From Ochotona curzoniae (lineage: Eukaryota; Chordata; Mammalia; Lagomorpha; Ochotonidae): DNA of 64,000 bases. The notes below the pieces were generated by a model that was not told the origin of the DNA, searched no databases, and saw only the letters and a program-made list of their open reading frames with translations. The translations under genes were made by a program, and so were the position numbers. Positions 60,296-64,000 of the stretch are shown here, piece by piece. Location of the stretch: contig NW_024467101.1 of NCBI RefSeq assembly GCF_017591425.1, forward strand, positions 10,924,918 to 10,988,917. The letters run 5' to 3'. Numbering within the stretch: the first letter of the stretch is position 1; the number at the start of each line of letters is the position of its first letter.

Positions 60296-60515
60296 GGAGC
60301 CAGTGTCATGGCACAGTGAGTAAAGCCACCACCTGCAATGCCAGCAATTCTGTGTATATCCCTGCTGCTCCACTTCTGCTCCAGCTTCCTGTTGACAGAC
60401 CTGGGAAAAGCAGTAAAAGATGCCCCACCACCACCACCACCACCACTTTTTGGGTCCCCACCACTCACACAGGAGACCTGCAGGAGGTTCCTGGCTTTGT
60501 CTCTAAGATTAGGGT
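60296..60515 (+). mobile_element. CSINE, 3' truncated, with (CCA)n
   Basis: 'gggagccagtgtcatggcac', 'aaagccaccacctgcaatgc' and 'tgctgctccacttctgctcc'. A (CCA)n tract at 60,425-60,444 lies inside, and the 3' block is missing. Confidence 0.85.
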
Positions 60516-62269
60516 ACTCTTAATAGTCCTTAACTCTAAAACATCCCCCAGAGGAAGAGGCCAAACAGTCCCTGAAAAGGAAAGCATTGACCAGGAAACA
60601 CCCCTTGTAAAGCACAGGCCTTTCACACCAGCAAGGGACTACCCCAAGCGCAGAAGTGGTTCCCAAGAGGAACGAGGAAAAAAACAGAAGTTACAATGAA
60701 GTGCAAAACGCCAAGAAGAAAATGAACACAAGCTCCTAATTTTAGCAATGTTATAAAATGTTATAAAATTCCCCCCCTCCTCCCTACCCTCACCCCCACC
60801 CTCCAAAAAAAAAAAAAAATACTGCCCATGAGCTGAGATTCATCGAATCTGTGCATACAGCCCCTAGGTTACTTAGGGGATGAGAGGAGGAGCAGAAAAG
60901 CAGGAGGCAATTCAGCATTTTATGTGGCCTTTAGGGAGATAAAGATGACTTTTTTAAAAAAAAATGAAGTGCATATTTGATTTGAAGATTCCACTCCTCT
61001 AAGTCAAAGGCCCTAAATGGGAAGCCACTGATTTTCTTTTTTTAACAAGCCTCGCATATGCTCAGCTCTGGGTACGACCGTTCCCTTCACGACCCTCCAG
61101 AAACATCCACACACACTTGGTCCTGCTCCCGACACAAGGCTCAGCAGCACCCCGACCGCAAGCCCCACACAGACTCAGGAAAAGCCGCAAACCCACCTCC
61201 CCACCATCCCAATCCCCACCCAAGGGGAAAAAAAAAACCCACAGCATGCCCCTTAGCTTTTACACAGCAAGAAACCCACAGATAGTGTGTGTGCCTTGGG
61301 GCTCCTGAACAAACTCCTAAAAGGCAAAGTGTTCATCTCTCAGCAGTCACAGGAATATCCCCTCTCCCCTTTGGATGTAGTTAACATGTTAACCATCCTG
61401 AGTGCCCAGCACTTGAAAGACTGAAGATTTCACACACACAGCAGCTTTGCTTTCCACCCAAGGATCTTACACCAGTGCACGGCTTCAAATTCACCATTAA
61501 GAGGATGCCTCTTTTAAATCAGTAATTCCACTAATAGCTAGTTCACTTCAAAGGGCCACCCCCAGATGGTGATCCCCCACCTAGCAAGTAGCCTGGGTGG
61601 GTGCACACAACTTGAGGCTGACAATCCCACGAGCTTTCTTTCCAGGGGCGAAGACGGGAAACTGAGAAAGTCTTTCCCGGGGTTCATCCAGGACAAATCC
61701 CAAAAGTGACAACCTGTGATGGCGCTTCTCACCAGTTCGGTGGGTCCCGTCCTTGGGCCATTTAACAGCAACCTGTCTCCCTGTCTGCCTTCCTGCCTGT
61801 GGACACCCATTCAATGCATGTTGTCCAGCAAATCCCATCTCTCTCTCTTTTTTTTCCCCACGAAGTGGTAGGCCACGGAGCAGGGCAGCTCGGGTGACAC
61901 ATTTGAGGACCCACCGACCAGGGCAGAGAAAGGAGGAAAGCAGCCTTGGGAAGCTTATGGGGTTGGCGTACCTCACCAGAATAAAAAGCAAAGAACACCA
62001 CAGCAGCTCAAGTACCAGGGAGAAAGGGCGTGAAACCCGCGTTCCCCAGACCAGAAGCCCACCCACAGGGCAGGGATGGAGCTGAGGGTCGGGGGACAGG
62101 ATGGAGTTGGAAAGAGGAATAGCAGGGACGCCAGAGGGCTCAGGGTGGAGCCCCAAGGTGGTGGCCGGCAAGGACGGAGATGGAGCAGGTGTTCGACACA
62201 GCAAACCAGGGACGACCCCGGACATGGGACTGGGAGCGGGGACAGGACTCACTCGGGGAGGTCCAGCGG
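60516..62269. other. Repeat-free intron 1 stretch beside the promoter
   Basis: About 1.75 kb without a recognised transposon next to the CpG island, with A-runs at 60,807 and 61,228. Long open frames here reflect rising GC content. Confidence 0.4.
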
Positions 62270-62525
62270 AGTCATCCCCAGCGCCTTGCCGGGGCGCGCG
62301 GTACACTTGGAAGCAAATCCTTAAAAAACCTTCCGCTGCCCCCATTTGAGAGGCGGGCACCGACGAGGCCAGCCCCGCAGCTCCCCACTCCTGGGTGATC
62401 CCCGGGCCCCAAACCCTAGCCCTAAGCCCCTGAGGCAGGCAAGTTCCAGACCCTCCCGGACGCAGGGGGTCGCTGGCGGCCTCGAAGGCCGACGGCGCGG
62501 GCCCACGCAGGGAGGGAGCCGGTAC

Positions 62526-62638
62526 CTGGGCTCCGGCAGGACGATCTTCTTGCTGGCACGGGCGGCCGGAGTGGCCTTGCTCTTCTCCATGGCCATCAGG
62601 TAGCTCACATCGGCCAGCACGGCCTCCAGGTCCGCCAT
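62526..62638 (-). CDS. GRK3: GRK3 coding exon 1 (residues 1-37 and part of Ser38)
   Basis: This exon opens with [17 protein letters not shown] and runs to KKIVLPEP, then two bases of a Ser codon (113 bases, phase 2). The ATG at 62,638 has A at -3 and G at +4, a strong Kozak context, and no other ATG lies on this strand for 568 bases upstream. Residues 1-20 form the N-terminal helix that GRKs use to engage active receptors; Asp3, Leu4, Val7, Leu8 and Asp10, known as important in GRK2, are all present. The donor reads CAG|GTACCG, which is weak at +4 to +6, but the boundary is fixed by phase and by the Ser codon completed in exon 2. Residue 31 is Lys, where I remember Arg in human GRK3. Confidence 0.96.
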
Positions 62639-62654
62639 GTTGGCAAGTGGTGCT

Positions 62655-62684
62655 GGCGGCGGCAGCGGCGGCGGCGGCGGCGGC
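62655..62684 (-). repeat. GGC/GCC triplet tract in GRK3 leader
   Basis: Ten triplets of GGC on the plus strand, interrupted once by AGC at unit 4. In the mRNA this is a GCC tract that ends 16 bases before the AUG. A second short CCG/GCC cluster lies at about 62,713-62,729. Confidence 0.9.
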
Positions 62685-62800
62685 TCCTCAGGACCCGGAC
62701 GGGACGCGTTCCCGCCGCCGCCGCCCGCCCGTCGCGGCCCGACGTTGGGGGGCCGCCCCGGGGCAGCCCCCCCTTCCGTCTCCCCGCGCGCCTCCGCCCG

Positions 62801-62862
62801 GCGCGCGCGCGCGCGCACGGATCCCCACACACACACACACTCACACAACCGCGCGCGCGCGC
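62801..62862. repeat. Alternating GC / CA / GC dinucleotide tracts
   Basis: Three alternating purine-pyrimidine runs lie close together: GC at 62,801-62,819, CA at 62,826-62,840 and CG at 62,850-62,862. Such runs favour left-handed Z-DNA under negative supercoiling, as found behind a transcribing polymerase near promoters. Confidence 0.85.
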
Positions 62863-62915
62863 CACCAGCGCCCAGGCGCGCGCCACCGCGGCTTCGCGCC
62901 TGCTGGGGTCGCCAC

Positions 62916-62932
62916 CCGCCCCGCTCCGCCCC
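62916..62932 (-). promoter_or_regulatory. Paired GC boxes (Sp1/KLF-type)
   Basis: Two GGGGCGG cores on the minus strand occupy 62,916-62,922 and 62,926-62,932, about 280 bases upstream of the start codon and next to the NRF1-like site. Their spacing and CpG-island setting suit a core promoter. Confidence 0.5.
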
Positions 62933-62946
62933 ACTCACCCCTCCCC

Positions 62947-62958
62947 TGCGCACGCGCC
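62947..62958. promoter_or_regulatory. NRF1-like site
   Basis: TGCGCACGCGCC matches the palindromic NRF1 consensus YGCGCAYGCGCR at 11 of 12 positions. It lies about 310 bases upstream of the GRK3 start codon. Binding is inferred from the match only. Confidence 0.5.
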
Positions 62959-63060
62959 CCTTCCTCCCGCCACGGTCTCTAGGGAGTGCGCGCCCCAAAA
63001 CGTCCTAGCTCCTCGTAGTCCCTCCCCGTCCCCTCGGATCCCCTCCTCTCTCCCTCGGGG

Positions 63061-64000
63061 TGGCCACGAGGGACTTCCTCTCCCTCCTCCTTCTCCTCCT
63101 CCTCCTCCCGCCTATCCTTCACCCTGCCCGCTGTCCCCCACTTCCCACTCCTCCCAGCGCTGTACCCTACCCCAGGAGAGCAAACCCTCCCTCCTGGCGC
63201 GCGCGCCATCCACACACCCAAGGGACCGGAGCACGGGCAGAGCTCCAACTGGACATTGTTCACAGCATCCCTCCGGGAGGTCAGGATGCACAAGTGTTTC
63301 ACCTGTCCCCCAGGTGATAGTGAAAAGCCCTGCTGGTAGGAGACACTCTGGAACCCTTCACCTGCCCCCTTCCCACCCGCCTCCTCCTCTGAACCCAGCT
63401 GGGCAGAGTTCCTGGGCTCCTTGTTATGCCAGGCCACCCGCAGCGAGAGCGTCCTGCTGGGAACCGCGCGTGGGCAAAGAGCCCTGGGTGCCGGCCCGGT
63501 GGCCACTGCCTGGCACTCATAGCTGATTCAAGTCACCGCTCGGGAGCACCTCGGAGAGTCACCGTGCAGAAGAGGGTGGGGGAGGGGGGTCAGGTTTTTA
63601 GGGAAGTGCAAACCCCCCAGGCATGCGGGAATTTCCAGCTTCCTGGTCTTCACTCTGGGTGTCTGCGGTCACCAACACCCCTGCCTGGGGTTTTTTAAGA
63701 AGCAGCTTCTTATTTTTTTTTTGTGTAGTGATGTGCACAAATTGACATTCAGAAACCTGGAGTGGAGGGGCGGTGGGGGGGGTGAGGCTGGGGCTTTCTG
63801 CCTAGAATGGTATTAAGGGACACTTGGGAAATCAATACAACCCCTCTCACACACGCACATATACACGCATACGCACACATTACCCACCCACTTCCCAGAA
63901 GAATCCCTTTAATTCATTGGAATTGGCCACAGGGCATCTGAAACCTCAGACGTAGCAAGAATTTGATGCATGCTCTGCCAGCAGCTTTAAGGGTTAACAG
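63061..64000. other. GRK3 upstream flank
   Basis: A pyrimidine-rich tract of CTC/CCT repeats (about 63,074-63,112) abuts the CpG island, and a short GC-alternating run lies near 63,199-63,207. A T-run is at 63,712-63,721, a G-rich stretch near 63,765-63,783, and a degenerate CA repeat at about 63,848-63,880. I recognise no exon or transposon. Confidence 0.5.

Larger units (their letters stand above)
1..62960 (-). other. GRK3: GRK3 locus, 5' part (promoter side to intron 4)
   Basis: Four exons on the minus strand join in frame into the N-terminus of a GRK2/GRK3-type receptor kinase. GRK3 rather than GRK2 is called because exons 2-3 read [12 protein letters not shown] and [17 protein letters not shown]2, as I remember it, has SQKLG-YLLFRDF and HLEEARPLVEFYEE. 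GRK3 phosphorylates agonist-occupied receptors after recruitment by G-beta-gamma through its C-terminal PH domain, which is not in this window. The gene continues beyond position 1. The right boundary is a guess, placed just past an NRF1-like site in the CpG island, because no transcript evidence is available. Confidence 0.93.
62270..63060. promoter_or_regulatory. GRK3: CpG island over GRK3 exon 1 and promoter
   Basis: CpG dinucleotides are dense here and sparse in the surrounding intron and flank. The island covers coding exon 1, the presumed 5' UTR and the core promoter. I see no TATA box at a convincing place, as expected for a CpG-island promoter with dispersed starts. Edges are by eye. 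Confidence 0.85.

Noticed and set aside
59947..60699. 250-residue open frame on the plus strand
   Set aside because: It crosses a CSINE and its (CCA)n tract, so about a third is translated SINE. No recognisable domain.
61581..62360. 259-residue open frame on the minus strand in intron 1
   Set aside because: Explained by high GC near the CpG island; no homology that I recognise, and GRK3 splicing skips it.
62321..62998. Long frame upstream of and in line with GRK3 Met1, suggesting an N-terminal extension
   Set aside because: It is open only because the region is GC-rich. The frame's first codon at 62,998 is TTG, no in-frame ATG precedes Met1, and family members start at MADLEAV.
1..64000. 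tRNA genes suggested by CSINE 5' ends
   Set aside because: CSINE heads descend from a tRNA but lack an intact cloverleaf and carry SINE bodies.
1..64000. CRISPR arrays, operons or other prokaryotic features
   Set aside because: Spliced mammalian exons, CpG island, L1/L2/MIR and CSINE repeats show nuclear mammalian DNA; repeated motifs are dispersed SINEs, not evenly spaced arrays.

Overview
This window is mammalian nuclear DNA. Scattered copies of a tRNA-derived SINE with a short A/T tail (the lagomorph C-repeat, CSINE) point to a rabbit or pika. The least diverged copies (11,761-12,066 and 40,259-40,590) read like the form I associate with pikas (Ochotona), so pika is my best guess, from memory only.

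One gene can be supported: the 5' part of GRK3 (ADRBK2, G-protein-coupled receptor kinase 3), on the minus strand. Four coding exons join in frame to give residues 1-122 of a protein that is about 688 residues in human: exon 1 at 62,526-62,638, exon 2 at 39,218-39,294, exon 3 at 14,599-14,672 and exon 4 at 4,511-4,612. All four have GT donors and exons 2-4 have AG acceptors; junction phases are 2, 1, 0 and 0. The rest of the RGS-homology domain, the kinase domain and the PH domain lie beyond position 1. Introns 1, 2 and 3 are about 23.2, 24.5 and 10.0 kb.

The promoter end (about 62.27-63.06 kb) is a CpG island. It has GC boxes, a near-consensus NRF1 site, a GGC-triplet tract 16 bases from the start codon, and alternating GC/CA/GC tracts. 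From 63.06 kb to the window end is upstream flank.

The introns are repeat-rich. I count 45 CSINE copies or fragments, 31 on the plus strand (antisense to GRK3) and 14 on the minus strand. Beneath them lie old L1 pieces (8.9-9.3, 11.4-13.2, 15.6-16.0, 17.6-23.3, 28.3, 31.8-32.6, 41-42.7 and 44.3 kb), L2 pieces (7.9, 10.4 and 45.8 kb), MIR, MER5A-like and Tigger-like DNA transposon remnants, a possible solo LTR, and a short repeat with inverted ends that I cannot name. Four pairs of CSINEs sit head to head within about 35 bases. No other protein gene, RNA gene, CRISPR array or prokaryotic feature is visible. I did not find a clearly novel system; the most notable structures are the inverted CSINE pairs and the unusual GRK3 leader.
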